A stretch of 50,996 nt of DNA from positions 1 to 50,996 of the forward strand of contig JAAFIG010000032.1 in the NCBI GenBank assembly GCA_013298595.1, written 5' to 3'. Positions 7,771 through 16,194 of the stretch are shown in pieces. This DNA comes from Deinococcales bacterium. GTDB lineage: Bacteria; Deinococcota; Deinococci; Deinococcales; JAAFIG01. The notes under the pieces are model-generated. The model was given only the letters and a program-made list of their open reading frames with translations. It did not search any database and had not been told where the DNA came from. Each line of letters begins with the position of its first letter. Within the stretch, counting starts at the first letter, position 1. Both the position numbers and the translations under genes were made by a program.

Positions 7771-9456
7771 TTACCTATTCCACATAAAACCAGTTTTGTT
7801 ATAACCAAGTAATTTGTTCGCATCGGCAACAGAATACCCATAACCAACTTCAGTTCGTGCAGACCATGACTCGAGCCAATCAGTAACAGCGGGTAGCAAT
7901 GTCGCAGCGGTTTTCTTGTCTGGTTGTAAAAGCTCGATGTAGGCTTTAACGCTTTGTTCAATGTCTGCTCGAGCTAAACGTACAGGCGAAGTGTATTGCA
8001 AACCAACAATTTTTGTGGGGAAAGCGATGGCTTTAAACGCAGGATTTTCCATCAAAGGTGCTTCGATTAAATAACCCTCGAGTTGGTCGGCATTGCTGCC
8101 AATAACAATGGTATTGTCTTTGGCAATAATCAGCAGTGAACCTTCGACTGGTTTATTTTTACCAACAGTTACGCTTTGTTTGATTTGTAAAGCATCGTAA
8201 CCAGCAATGATAATTCGCTCGAGGGTGATTGTGCTTTTTACATCTGAATCCATACTTTGCACATTATTCTTGATTTCAGTTTGCATCGCTGTTTCAAGAT
8301 CGGTCAGGGTTTGAGCACCATCTTTGGTTTGTCCGTAGTAGACTGTTGTATTGGTAGGCGATAATATTGAACCTAAGCCACCAAGAATACCCGAGAATGG
8401 TGTGACTGCACCTGTTCCAAATAGAGCACTGGTGAGCACATTGGCGTTTGGGGCGGTGTCGCTGATAACTGCCCATTCGTTACCAAGGCGTTCTTTAAGT
8501 CGGCTAAAAGCAGTGAGGATATCTTTTTGACTGGTTTTATCGTAACCAATATCAGGTAGCCAAGCACCAAAGTAATCAAGCCAACCACTGGTATCTGTTG
8601 CAAAAACAGAAGCACTTGGTGCAGTGCTGGGTAATTGATTGAGTAACTCGAGTTTCTCTGGGGTGTAGGTTAAGAGTTTGTACAACGTAGCATCGCTATT
8701 GGCATTGAGTTGGGTTAAGGATTTTGTTTCCATACCATCAGCAATAACACTCGAGCTGCTGGCATTGACATTAAGGGTTCGTAAGGCATTCACCATGCGA
8801 AGTGGAATACTTTTATCACGTCCGAGCAATTGGGCAATGCTAGTAAAATTAAAGTATTGTTTTAAAAAACCATCACCTGTGCCCTCGAGAATGCTACGGT
8901 AATTGGCGTTATTGGTCATCACAGGTAGTGGCTGACCATTTAAGCGGCGCAGATAGGCGCGTAATAAATCCGCATTACTCGAGAGGTAAAAAATATTATT
9001 GCCAATACCAGCAGCGATGCCATCGTTGCTGGCGGTGTAATTGCCTTCACGGATGCGTTTTGGTGAATTTTTGATCGCTTCGTTGAACACATTGATAAAA
9101 GCTGTGGTGATTGGATTTTTTGCGGTTAAGCGAATAGCCACAAGGTACTCGGGTGTATTTTTCACAGTGTAAGCAGCAGCAGCAATATCTTTAATTGAAC
9201 CGAGCATTGAATTAACAGTTAAATCTTGAAGTAAACCAGCTTGTTGATTATCTCCGCTGGACATACTCGTTTTTAATACTATGGCGAGTAATTTCTTGGT
9301 GTCATCACCAAACGAACCTGTTTGCGCTAAGGTTTCTTGTAAGTCTTTGGCTTCAATTGCGCCTAATGGAAAATCGGGAAAGTACCGTGTTAATGGCACA
9401 GCACCTGCGCTCGAGGTAAGGAGAAGAGTGGATAGGATAATCAATCGTTTTTTCAC
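7771..9456 (-). CDS. exported protein of unknown function (DUF3352-like architecture)
   Basis: A 561-residue protein with a signal peptide (KKRLIILSTLLLTSSAGA, cleavage near residue 19). The middle reads NDGIAAGIGNNIFYLSSNAD and then LLRAYLRRLNGQPLPV. Together with repeated blocks of the type IIAKDNTIVIGSNADQLEGYL, this recalls the DUF3352 family of exported proteins, but I rate the match as weak. There are no cysteines for lipidation and no enzymatic motif. The start is GTG at 9456, with TATAGT exactly 6 nt before it and no Shine-Dalgarno. A strong terminator follows at 7731-7755, so it is probably monocistronic. Confidence 0.68.
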   Translation of the reverse strand: MKKRLIILSTLLLTSSAGAVPLTRYFPDFPLGAIEAKDLQETLAQTGSFGDDTKKLLAIVLKTSMSSGDNQQAGLLQDLTVNSMLGSIKDIAAAAYTVKNTPEYLVAIRLTAKNPITTAFINVFNEAIKNSPKRIREGNYTASNDGIAAGIGNNIFYLSSNADLLRAYLRRLNGQPLPVMTNNANYRSILEGTGDGFLKQYFNFTSIAQLLGRDKSIPLRMVNALRTLNVNASSSSVIADGMETKSLTQLNANSDATLYKLLTYTPEKLELLNQLPSTAPSASVFATDTSGWLDYFGAWLPDIGYDKTSQKDILTAFSRLKERLGNEWAVISDTAPNANVLTSALFGTGAVTPFSGILGGLGSILSPTNTTVYYGQTKDGAQTLTDLETAMQTEIKNNVQSMDSDVKSTITLERIIIAGYDALQIKQSVTVGKNKPVEGSLLIIAKDNTIVIGSNADQLEGYLIEAPLMENPAFKAIAFPTKIVGLQYTSPVRLARADIEQSVKAYIELLQPDKKTAATLLPAVTDWLESWSARTEVGYGYSVADANKLLGYNKTGFMWNR

Positions 9457-9516
9457 AAAGGTACTATATCACCCCATGTCAGGATTCCCCGACGGAGCAA
9501 GTTAATAAGCTGTTTT

Positions 9517-10506
9517 TCACGTATCAATTGCAAAAGCTTGCTGTAAGCCAGCCATAGCAACGGCTCGAGCCTCGAGTGGGCAGTATGTCAGGGCTAAGGC
9601 TGCTGTGTATGCTCGAATAGCTTTGTCACGCTCGAGCATGAGGTCGCGCACCTGTCCAAGCCGTGCCAGAACAAACCCCGCTAAGTAACTTGGGCGTTCA
9701 AATTGTCCCTGAGAAACAGCCTCGAGTAAGTCTCTGGCACTCTGCCAATCACCTACTGCTAAGTACAAACCACTGGCAGCAAATCGAGCCTCGAGTGCCA
9801 TTCGTGCCAGTGCCGTATCGGCAGGGGCATCGAGTGCCAGTAATTGATGCACCAACGCATCCAAGTCATCGTTTTCCTCGAGCCGATACGCCCGATCTAT
9901 GATGGCGCGAAAGCGGCTGTGCTCAGTAGGCATAAAACCCGTGAAATCTGGTAACTCTAAACCAAGCTCAAGCAATAATGGTACATCATCCAGAGGTGCC
10001 AGCAGCACAGCATCAGCATTTAACTCGAGCTGAGCTACCAGTTCTGTGATTCGTTGCCGCCGATGAGCCGTCCCCGGACCTTCCTCGAGTAGTGCAGTGG
10101 TATCTGTATGGTATTGCGTGACTACCTCGAGCAAACTGCCATGTACAGTAGCAACATCCAGTGGCACTTGTAACGCCGTTTGTAAATCGCGTTGCAACGC
10201 ATTGAATTGCCCTAAACGCTTTTGTCCTTGCGGAAATTGCTTTAAGAACTCGAGCATTTTGTTCTGCTCGGTTTCTGCCCAAGACCAATCGGTTGCTATA
10301 GCCGTCACAGGTACTCGAGCATCCTCGAGCGCAAACAGCACAGGATCGTCAAGGTCACGCCAAGCGTTTGATTGCCATATTTGAGGTGAAACAAAACCAA
10401 GTACCACTCGAGAAGCACCAAGAAAGCCAATGATCTCGAGGATGGTTTGCGCGTTATATAGCGGAGCGGTGGCGTGCAAAGCGCCAAGTGTAGCCAGTAC
10501 TTTCAT
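9517..10506 (-). CDS. hypothetical cytoplasmic protein with C-terminal TPR-like region
   Basis: A 329-residue protein with no signal peptide that I cannot assign to a family. Residues 1-120 look like a mixed alpha/beta domain (MKVLATLGALHATAPLYNAQ, then VVLGFVSPQIWQ and VTAIATDWSW). The C-terminal half is Leu/Ala-rich helix with tetratricopeptide-like periodicity, for example GDWQSARDLLEAV and KAIRAYTAALALTYCPLEAR. A TAAGAT hexamer is positioned exactly 6 nt before the ATG. It is flanked by an exported protein gene and a divergent dehydrogenase gene, which give no clue to function. Confidence 0.68.
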   Translation of the reverse strand: MKVLATLGALHATAPLYNAQTILEIIGFLGASRVVLGFVSPQIWQSNAWRDLDDPVLFALEDARVPVTAIATDWSWAETEQNKMLEFLKQFPQGQKRLGQFNALQRDLQTALQVPLDVATVHGSLLEVVTQYHTDTTALLEEGPGTAHRRQRITELVAQLELNADAVLLAPLDDVPLLLELGLELPDFTGFMPTEHSRFRAIIDRAYRLEENDDLDALVHQLLALDAPADTALARMALEARFAASGLYLAVGDWQSARDLLEAVSQGQFERPSYLAGFVLARLGQVRDLMLERDKAIRAYTAALALTYCPLEARAVAMAGLQQAFAIDT

Positions 10507-10604
10507 GGGTGTATCTTATGATGAAACACTGTAGAAAGAAAAAACCTCTCGAGGCTCAAAGCCCATAGCTCATTGCCTGATTTCTCGAGTAGAATGCAGA
10601 CCTC

Positions 10605-11453
10605 ATGTTATTACCAGACTCTTTGAAGGGCAAGGTTATCCTTGTCACCGGTGGCGGCACAGGCTTAGGACGCAGCATGACCGAGCGTTTCCTTGAACTC
10701 GGCGCAAAAGTTGCGATTACCTCGAGACGCAAAGAAATGCTCGAGGATGTTGCTAAGGAAATGACGGCAAAGTACGGCGGTGAGGTTTTTACTACAGGTG
10801 TGGATGTCCGCGACCCCGAAGCGGTTAAACGCATGATAGATGAAGTTTGGGCGCATTATGGCAAAATAGATGTACTGCTGAATAACGCGGCTGGCAATTT
10901 TATTTCACCCACCGAGCGCCTTTCCCACCGAGCCGTGGATGCTGTGCTGGGAATTGTGCTGCACGGCACTTTTTACTGCACCCTCGAGCTAGGCAAACGC
11001 TGGATCGAAGCTGGTATAGCTGGCAATGTTCTGAACATCGCCACAACGTATGCAGGTTCAGGTAGCGGTTATGTCGTACCAAGTGCTGCGGCTAAAGCAG
11101 GTGTGGTAGCTATGACCAAAAGTCTAGCGGCTGAATGGGGCAAGTACAAAATCCGCCTCAACGCCATCGCTCCAGGTCCATTTCCTACCGAAGGCGCTTG
11201 GAGTCGGCTGATGCCATCTAAGGAACTCGAGCATTTATTTGAACGACAAATTCCACTGCGGCGCATGGGTGAACACATCGAACTGGCGAACATGGCAAGT
11301 TACTTGGTGTCGGATTACTCGAGCTTTGTGACAGGTAGTGTGTTTACCATAGATGGTGGTGAAACCGCTTGGACTGGTGGCGAGTTCAATGTACTAGATG
11401 AAGTGACTCCTGCCCAATGGGATGCGCTTGAGGCAATGCGGAAAAAAGGATAG
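10605..11453 (+). CDS. SDR oxidoreductase, 2,4-dienoyl-CoA reductase-like
   Basis: A 282-residue classical short-chain dehydrogenase. The cofactor motif TGGGTGLGRSM is at about residues 15-25, and ITSRRKEML suggests NADP preference. The NNAAGNF segment and the SAAAKAGVVAMTKSLAAEWG block, with no standard YxxxK, match the DECR-type reductases that act on 2,4-dienoyl-CoA during unsaturated fatty acid oxidation. IRLNAIAPGPFPTEGAWSRL continues the match. A TAGAAT hexamer is 9 nt before the ATG. It is monocistronic, lying between a divergent gene and a convergent pilT. Confidence 0.87.
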   Translation: MLLPDSLKGKVILVTGGGTGLGRSMTERFLELGAKVAITSRRKEMLEDVAKEMTAKYGGEVFTTGVDVRDPEAVKRMIDEVWAHYGKIDVLLNNAAGNFISPTERLSHRAVDAVLGIVLHGTFYCTLELGKRWIEAGIAGNVLNIATTYAGSGSGYVVPSAAAKAGVVAMTKSLAAEWGKYKIRLNAIAPGPFPTEGAWSRLMPSKELEHLFERQIPLRRMGEHIELANMASYLVSDYSSFVTGSVFTIDGGETAWTGGEFNVLDEVTPAQWDALEAMRKKG

Positions 11454-11465
11454 GTTTTCAAATAA

Positions 11466-11499
11466 ATTGATCACTCGAATACGTACTCGAGTGACCAAT
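11466..11499. terminator. candidate bidirectional terminator hairpin
   Basis: ATTGATCACTCGA (11466-11478) pairs with TCGAGTGACCAAT (11487-11499) with one mismatch in 13. It lies between the convergent SDR and pilT genes. The flanking T-runs are weak, so termination is inferred mainly from its position. Confidence 0.55.
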
Positions 11500-11511
11500 T
11501 ATCAACATGAT

Positions 11512-12573
11512 TTATGCACCTGTTTTCATTTTAAATTCGTGTGGGCTGGTTGCGGCTGAGTAGCCTGTATTAAAATCAATTTTACCTTCGCGGTACAACT
11601 CTGCCAGATGGTCATCAAAGGAAATCATGCCGTTTTGTTCGCCTTCTTGTAAAGCTTCTTTGAGCTTACTTAAAGCGCCTTCATCTTTGATAATATCTTT
11701 AACATACATTGTGCCGCGCATAATTTCGACAGCTACAGCCCTGCCTTTGCCATCGGCTTTTGGTAGTAAACGCTGCGAAACAACCGCTACAATCGAATCG
11801 GCAAATAAAACCCTAGCAATACCACGTTCTTCTTGCGGGAATAACTCGAGGATACGGTTAACTGTGCGAATCGTATCCATGGTGTGCAATGTACTCAGTA
11901 CCAAATGCCCTGTCTGAGCGGCACTGATAGCGGCTTGGGCAGTGGCGAAATCTCTGATTTCACCAATCATAATCACATCAGGGTCTTGGCGCATGGCTGC
12001 CACCAATGCCTCAGAGAAACTTGGTGCATCCTGACCGATTTCGCGTTGCACCAACACTGATTGATGATTGTGATGCAAAATTTCGATAGGGTCTTCGATA
12101 GTAACAATCATTTCGGCTCGAGTGCGGTTAATCTGATCGAGTATCGCAGCAAGGGTGGTGCTTTTACCTGAACCTGTTGGACCAGTCACCAAAATAATGC
12201 CGCGTTTCTGATTGGCTAAATCGGCAATGGTATTAAAAGGCAATTGCACATTGGCAAGGTGGCTGGTGTCATTACTGATAACCCGTAAAACCATACTGAC
12301 ACTGCCGCGTTGCCGAAACATATTGACCCGAAACCGTGAAACGCCTGGGATGCTATGGGCAAAATCCACTTGGTGTTTCTCGAGGAACTTAGCGCGTTGT
12401 TTTTCGTTCAGCACTGTACCAACCAAACTCTCCATCAGCTGAGCGGTCAAAGGTGTCGGCATCATTGGTTTCATATGCCCATTGACACGAATATGGGGTG
12501 GCATTCCAGAGTGCAAATGAATATCCGAAGCACCTTTTTGTACGCATTGAGTCAGCATCTCATCAAAAGTCAT
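11512..12573 (-). CDS. pilT: type IV pilus retraction ATPase PilT
   Basis: A 353-residue hexameric ATPase that powers pilus retraction and twitching motility. Visible are the N-terminal PAS-like domain with DIHLHSGMPPHIRVNG, the Walker A motif GPTGSGKSTT, the Asp box IVTIEDPIEILH, the Walker B-like VIMIGEIRD, and the His box TGHLVLSTLHTMDTIRTVNRIL. The C-terminal MYVKDIIKDE occupies the place of the PilT AIRNLIRE motif. The acidic DDHLAELYREGKI region before the tail is typical. A TAGACT hexamer is exactly 6 nt before the ATG. No other pilus gene is adjacent. Confidence 0.93.
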   Translation of the reverse strand: MTFDEMLTQCVQKGASDIHLHSGMPPHIRVNGHMKPMMPTPLTAQLMESLVGTVLNEKQRAKFLEKHQVDFAHSIPGVSRFRVNMFRQRGSVSMVLRVISNDTSHLANVQLPFNTIADLANQKRGIILVTGPTGSGKSTTLAAILDQINRTRAEMIVTIEDPIEILHHNHQSVLVQREIGQDAPSFSEALVAAMRQDPDVIMIGEIRDFATAQAAISAAQTGHLVLSTLHTMDTIRTVNRILELFPQEERGIARVLFADSIVAVVSQRLLPKADGKGRAVAVEIMRGTMYVKDIIKDEGALSKLKEALQEGEQNGMISFDDHLAELYREGKIDFNTGYSAATSPHEFKMKTGA

Positions 12574-12713
12574 GGATATAGTCTACCTAGGGAAAAGGTT
12601 TTTTGATGGTCATTTTTGTGTAGCATCAAAATCAAACCTCAAGTTTTGCTGCTCGAGGTCTGATTTTATGTGAGGACATGTTATTTGTAGAACTGGATTG
12701 ATCTCGAGTCTTC

Positions 12714-14153
12714 TTAATACTGTCCAACAAAAATATTGCCGATATAAGCATTACCTTCGGCTTGTGCCGAAAGAAAATCCAGTTCGATTTCCATGTAAGC
12801 AGCACCTTGGGCACCACCAAAATATGGTGGACTGATATTGATGTCTGGACTTTGCGTGCGGTTCCACACCGTGCAATTGTTTGCATCAACACAATCTCGC
12901 ACTGAGATGACAACTTTGTCATTGCTTGGCACTCGAGTACCTGTTATGGCACTGAGGTACAATCCGTGATCTTGGTTGCGCTCTACACTATAAGCAATTT
13001 GTTTTCTCAGGATCAGGTTGTTGCTGCCACTGGCAACCACGAATCCGCCATAACTGCCCAGAAATGCATTTTTATTCAAGCTTGATGGTGTGTCAATTCC
13101 AATCAGGTTTCCATTGGTTGGTGCTACCGCCGCCCAGCCGCCACTGCTGTAAAAGTTGGTAATGGCAATGCCTAAACTCAGATTACCTTGGCTAAGGGTA
13201 ACCGTGCCATCGGCTTGCCTGACTTTCGCAGTCACACTGTAGGAACCATTAAAATACGATGTCAGAGGTGGGACTAAGAAATCTTTGACACATAATTCTG
13301 GGCAACTACTGGCAAAATCCTGATAAGCAAAAGCTTTACCGTCCAAAAAAATTTCAGCAAATGTCACTCGAGAGTTACTAAAGTTTTTCAGCAAAATCTT
13401 AAAATCTGGTCGAGGAGAGGTTTGAGTAATTCCCAGTGGTGGCACAATCACTTCGATACGCTGAGCGGTATTACTGGCAGGAATAAGAAAGCTCGAGTTA
13501 GCAACTATTGCTGCATTACCAGCTAAATCGGTGATTCCATTGACCACCACAGTCAAGTTGGCTGGTGGGGTTGGTGCTGGGTTGAGGGTTAGCAGCAGTT
13601 TTGTGCCACTCGAGTTCAGCACGGCATCACGAGCTAACTCAGTGGCAGCATTTTTGATTTGCACACTTGTGTTGGTGATACTCGAGAGCAGAATCGCTTC
13701 GTTAAAGGTCAAACTAATTTCATCGGTGATTAAAACAGTGCTCGAGCCGTTTGCTGGCACTCGAGAGACCAGAGTTGGTACAGTGCGGTCTACAATCACG
13801 CGTTTGGCAGCACTAACCACGACATTTGCTCCGTTTGCATCCGAGGCTCGAGCTGTTAAGGTGTAACTATTTTCGGGTTCAGGAGTGGTATCCCAAGTGT
13901 ATTGATACGGAGCGGTCAGGGTAGCAATGACAACAGAATCTCTGAGTAGTTCAACTTTGGCAGGCAAACCTGTAATGGCTAATTGAATAGCTAAACTTTT
14001 ATTGGTGTACGTTTCAGCTTCTAAACTCGAGATGTCCACGGTATAAGCACTTGGGTTTGGATTGGGATTTGGGTTTGGGTTCGGACTAGGACAGGAGATC
14101 AAACTCGAGGTGAGGGCGACAAACAACAACATTGCTTTGACACGCTTGTTCAT
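12714..14153 (-). CDS. lipoprotein with Ig-like domains
   Basis: The ATG at 14153 was chosen because it has a strong AGGAG 7-8 nt upstream; an in-frame start at 14225 has no support. Residues 1-21 end in the lipobox LISC, followed by a Pro-Asn linker (six PN repeats). A bacterial Ig-like domain follows (VDISSLEAETYTNKSLAIQL to SAAKRVIVDRT), then a Big_5/SbsA-type Ig domain beginning PTLVSRVPANGSSTV with LTFNEAI. The C-terminal about 200 residues are beta-rich and contain a cysteine pair (RDCVDANNCT). It lies 96 nt behind the cytolysin-like gene, separated by a hairpin, and is probably in the same operon with reduced read-through. Function is unknown; a role alongside the pore-forming lipoprotein is inferred from position only. 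Confidence 0.78.
   Translation of the reverse strand: MNKRVKAMLLFVALTSSLISCPSPNPNPNPNPNPSAYTVDISSLEAETYTNKSLAIQLAITGLPAKVELLRDSVVIATLTAPYQYTWDTTPEPENSYTLTARASDANGANVVVSAAKRVIVDRTVPTLVSRVPANGSSTVLITDEISLTFNEAILLSSITNTSVQIKNAATELARDAVLNSSGTKLLLTLNPAPTPPANLTVVVNGITDLAGNAAIVANSSFLIPASNTAQRIEVIVPPLGITQTSPRPDFKILLKNFSNSRVTFAEIFLDGKAFAYQDFASSCPELCVKDFLVPPLTSYFNGSYSVTAKVRQADGTVTLSQGNLSLGIAITNFYSSGGWAAVAPTNGNLIGIDTPSSLNKNAFLGSYGGFVVASGSNNLILRKQIAYSVERNQDHGLYLSAITGTRVPSNDKVVISVRDCVDANNCTVWNRTQSPDINISPPYFGGAQGAAYMEIELDFLSAQAEGNAYIGNIFVGQY
14053..14090. repeat. short tandem repeat encoding Pro-Asn linker
   Basis: Tandem TTTGGGT/TTGGGAT-like hexamers on the plus strand encode the PNPNPN linker just after the lipobox of the Ig-like lipoprotein. 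Such hexameric tracts can change copy number in-frame and alter linker length. Confidence 0.7.
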
Positions 14154-14193
14154 GAAATCTCCTGTTGAAAGCTCGAGATACAAAATGATCGAG

Positions 14194-14226
14194 TTTGAAC
14201 TCGAGCGTGTAGGACTCGAGTTCAAA
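14194..14226. terminator. 12-bp perfect hairpin between two lipoprotein genes
   Basis: TTTGAACTCGAG (14194-14205) and CTCGAGTTCAAA (14215-14226) are exact inverted copies with a 9-nt loop. The stems contain CTCGAG. No T-run follows on the minus strand, so it may be a leaky terminator, a processing site or an mRNA-stabilising hairpin separating the cytolysin-like and Ig-like genes. Confidence 0.55.
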
Positions 14227-14249
14227 GCACTTAGCTCGAGCCTTTTACC

Positions 14250-16058
14250 TTATGGTTGGAATGGCGCTAAACAAGTATTATTTTCGTAGCGATTACCGCC
14301 AGCTCCGTTGTTCAAGGCTGGGTCGAAAACAATATCGCAGAGTTTTTGTACGGTGTAGTTCAGTGTAGAACTGCCTGCGCCTTCTTGCGGCGGGTTGGAT
14401 TTACGGTTGTACTCGCCTTCTCGGAATGGGTAGTTGAGCACCAAACGATAATCTCCGTTGATACCATCGGTGTTTTGTCGTAACTCGAGGATACGGTCGT
14501 CCTCGCCTGCATCGTCGTCTTTTAAGTACCCTTCGATGACAATACTGGCACCGTTGGCATCGAGGACATCGTAGATGACATTATTTTTGGTTTTATCAAA
14601 ATCGCCTTGAATTGCGCTGAAGACTGTACCTGTTTTGACATCGGCTTTGTAATACGGGATTTCAAAGAACTTTTGTCCATCTATGAACATATTGCCGTAC
14701 AGATCACCATCGCTACCATCACCTGCATCGTCTATACGAAGACTGTTAACAACCACTTGGATTTTTTCACCAACTTTATTGGTTTTTAAGGGTTCACAAG
14801 TGCGAATGTTGTACTCGGTAGTATCGCCAACATAGGCGAGGTTGCCGCGTAAATCCGAGATTTGATAAGAAATCGGGGCGTATTGGTCTAAGCTGACATT
14901 GGCATCTAAGTAACTGCCCAGATTGCCGTCGGTGACAACGCCTTTGCCGAGTGCATTACCGCTTGCGCCAATGGCAACGACTTTGATTTCGGTACTCATG
15001 GTTTGTAGGTTGTTTGAACCTTCAACTCGAGCTTTGACACTAAATACCCCGCCGTCGAATGATCCGTTGACATCACTGGTGAGTTTACGACCTTCGGTGC
15101 GTACTTTGACATTGAGCATTAAAATCCTGCCGTAAGTCACACTGGAAACATAGACGGGTGGAGTATCGCCTATTTCGCCAGCTTGAACCAGCGCGTCGTA
15201 TTTGGCTTTTGTAAATCCGCTCGAGAAAAATCCTGCGGGTGTGCTGGGTTTTGCTACCGAGACAGTGAAGGCTTTTTGAATAATGGTAGCGTTATAAATG
15301 CGTTCACTGGCGTTGCTGTTGTACGAAAAATCGGTGTCGAGTTTAGCGGTTAAGTACTCGGCAGAAACCCCGATTCGTAAAGCAAATTGCTTGTTGGAGC
15401 TGCTTTCGGAAACAGAGGCAAGGGCGGCACCTGCCACTTGCACATTGGCAGTTTTGGCAGCTTGAATAATCTCGCCAATGGCGTTGCGAACATTACCAAC
15501 CGTTGGGTTTTGCACAGTGCGGACATTGTTGCCTGTTAATAAATTAGTGCTGATTTCGACAGGGGCGCGGTCAGTTACGCTGATGCCGCGTAAACTGCCT
15601 AATTTGTATTGTCCACCTTGCAGCAATGCGCCAGGGTAGAGCACATCCGAGTTTGGCTCGAGTGTGACAAGTTCTTTAGGGTTTTTACCAAGGGTGTATT
15701 GTTTGTTGACACAAGTGTATTTGACACCTGCTACCACTTCTGATCTGGGTGGTAATGGATTAAAAAGTATCGGTGGTCGAATGGTAATTGGTTGACTAGG
15801 GTTAAAAGGTACACTCGAGGTGGGTGCTTGGACTTGTAATTGTTGACTCGAGGCTGCATTTTGTTGACTCAACGAGTTGTTCGTAGATTTGACACTCGAG
15901 AAAGTGTCTATTTCTTGGACTGGCGGTACAACTTCTGCCCACGCTTTGACATTGTTAAATATGGCAGCACCTTGTGGTGCTTCAGTACTCGAGCAGGCGG
16001 CTAAACTGGCGCTGATGATGGTAAGTAGTGCGATTGTTTGCGGTATTTGCTTTTTCAT
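14250..16058 (-). CDS. thiol-activated (cholesterol-dependent) cytolysin-like lipoprotein with replaced C-terminal domain
   Basis: A 602-residue lipoprotein (lipobox LAAC, Cys22) with a low-complexity linker to about residue 105. The next 300 residues follow the pore-forming domains of pneumolysin-type cytolysins in order: LYPGALL (140-146), TDRAPVEIS (162-170), VRNAIGEII (190-198), PPVYVSSVTYGRIL (300-313), VVAIGASGNALGKGVV (360-375) and APISYQISDLRGN (394-406). The cholesterol-binding domain 4 with the Trp-rich undecapeptide is absent. Instead residues 430-560 form a different domain rich in Asp and Gly (DDAGDGSDGDLYGNMFID; DDDAGEDD) that could bind calcium. AAGGAG stands 7-8 nt before the ATG. 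The upstream region has four GTTACC heptamers matching a SARP-type promoter. The fold assignment is strong; pore formation and target membrane are inference. Confidence 0.87.
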   Translation of the reverse strand: MKKQIPQTIALLTIISASLAACSSTEAPQGAAIFNNVKAWAEVVPPVQEIDTFSSVKSTNNSLSQQNAASSQQLQVQAPTSSVPFNPSQPITIRPPILFNPLPPRSEVVAGVKYTCVNKQYTLGKNPKELVTLEPNSDVLYPGALLQGGQYKLGSLRGISVTDRAPVEISTNLLTGNNVRTVQNPTVGNVRNAIGEIIQAAKTANVQVAGAALASVSESSSNKQFALRIGVSAEYLTAKLDTDFSYNSNASERIYNATIIQKAFTVSVAKPSTPAGFFSSGFTKAKYDALVQAGEIGDTPPVYVSSVTYGRILMLNVKVRTEGRKLTSDVNGSFDGGVFSVKARVEGSNNLQTMSTEIKVVAIGASGNALGKGVVTDGNLGSYLDANVSLDQYAPISYQISDLRGNLAYVGDTTEYNIRTCEPLKTNKVGEKIQVVVNSLRIDDAGDGSDGDLYGNMFIDGQKFFEIPYYKADVKTGTVFSAIQGDFDKTKNNVIYDVLDANGASIVIEGYLKDDDAGEDDRILELRQNTDGINGDYRLVLNYPFREGEYNRKSNPPQEGAGSSTLNYTVQKLCDIVFDPALNNGAGGNRYENNTCLAPFQP

Positions 16059-16086
16059 TTTGAACTCCTTTTATGGCTTTGTTGGT

Positions 16087-16153
16087 AGTTTGCCAAAGTT
16101 CGCGTTACCTGAGTGTTACCTATTTTTTGCTCGGCGTTACCTATGTGTTACCA
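16087..16153 (-). promoter_or_regulatory. SARP-type promoter: four GTTACC(T) heptamers, 11-bp phased
   Basis: On the plus strand GTTACCT occurs at 16104-16110, 16115-16121 and 16136-16142 and GTTACCA at 16147-16153, giving start-to-start spacings of 11, 21 and 11 bp. Read on the minus strand, 11 nt separate the last heptamer from the -10-like CAAACT (16092-16087), which leads to the AAGGAG and ATG of the cytolysin-like gene. The layout matches SARP activator sites. The partner site is at 20446-20480. Confidence 0.75.
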
Positions 16154-16182
16154 AGTACCAATTGCTGAAAATGTAAAGGTGT

Positions 16183-16188
16183 TAGACT
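16183..16188 (+). promoter_or_regulatory. -10 box of the SARP regulator gene (leaderless)
   Basis: TAGACT stands exactly 6 nt before ATG 16195, with no Shine-Dalgarno, so the transcript probably starts at or near the start codon. Confidence 0.65.
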
Positions 16189-16194
16189 GCTGTT

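Noticed and set aside
14154..14225. Longer start for the Ig-like lipoprotein
   Set aside because: The extension runs through the hairpin and places the signal peptide internally; the ATG at 14153 has a strong AGGAG.
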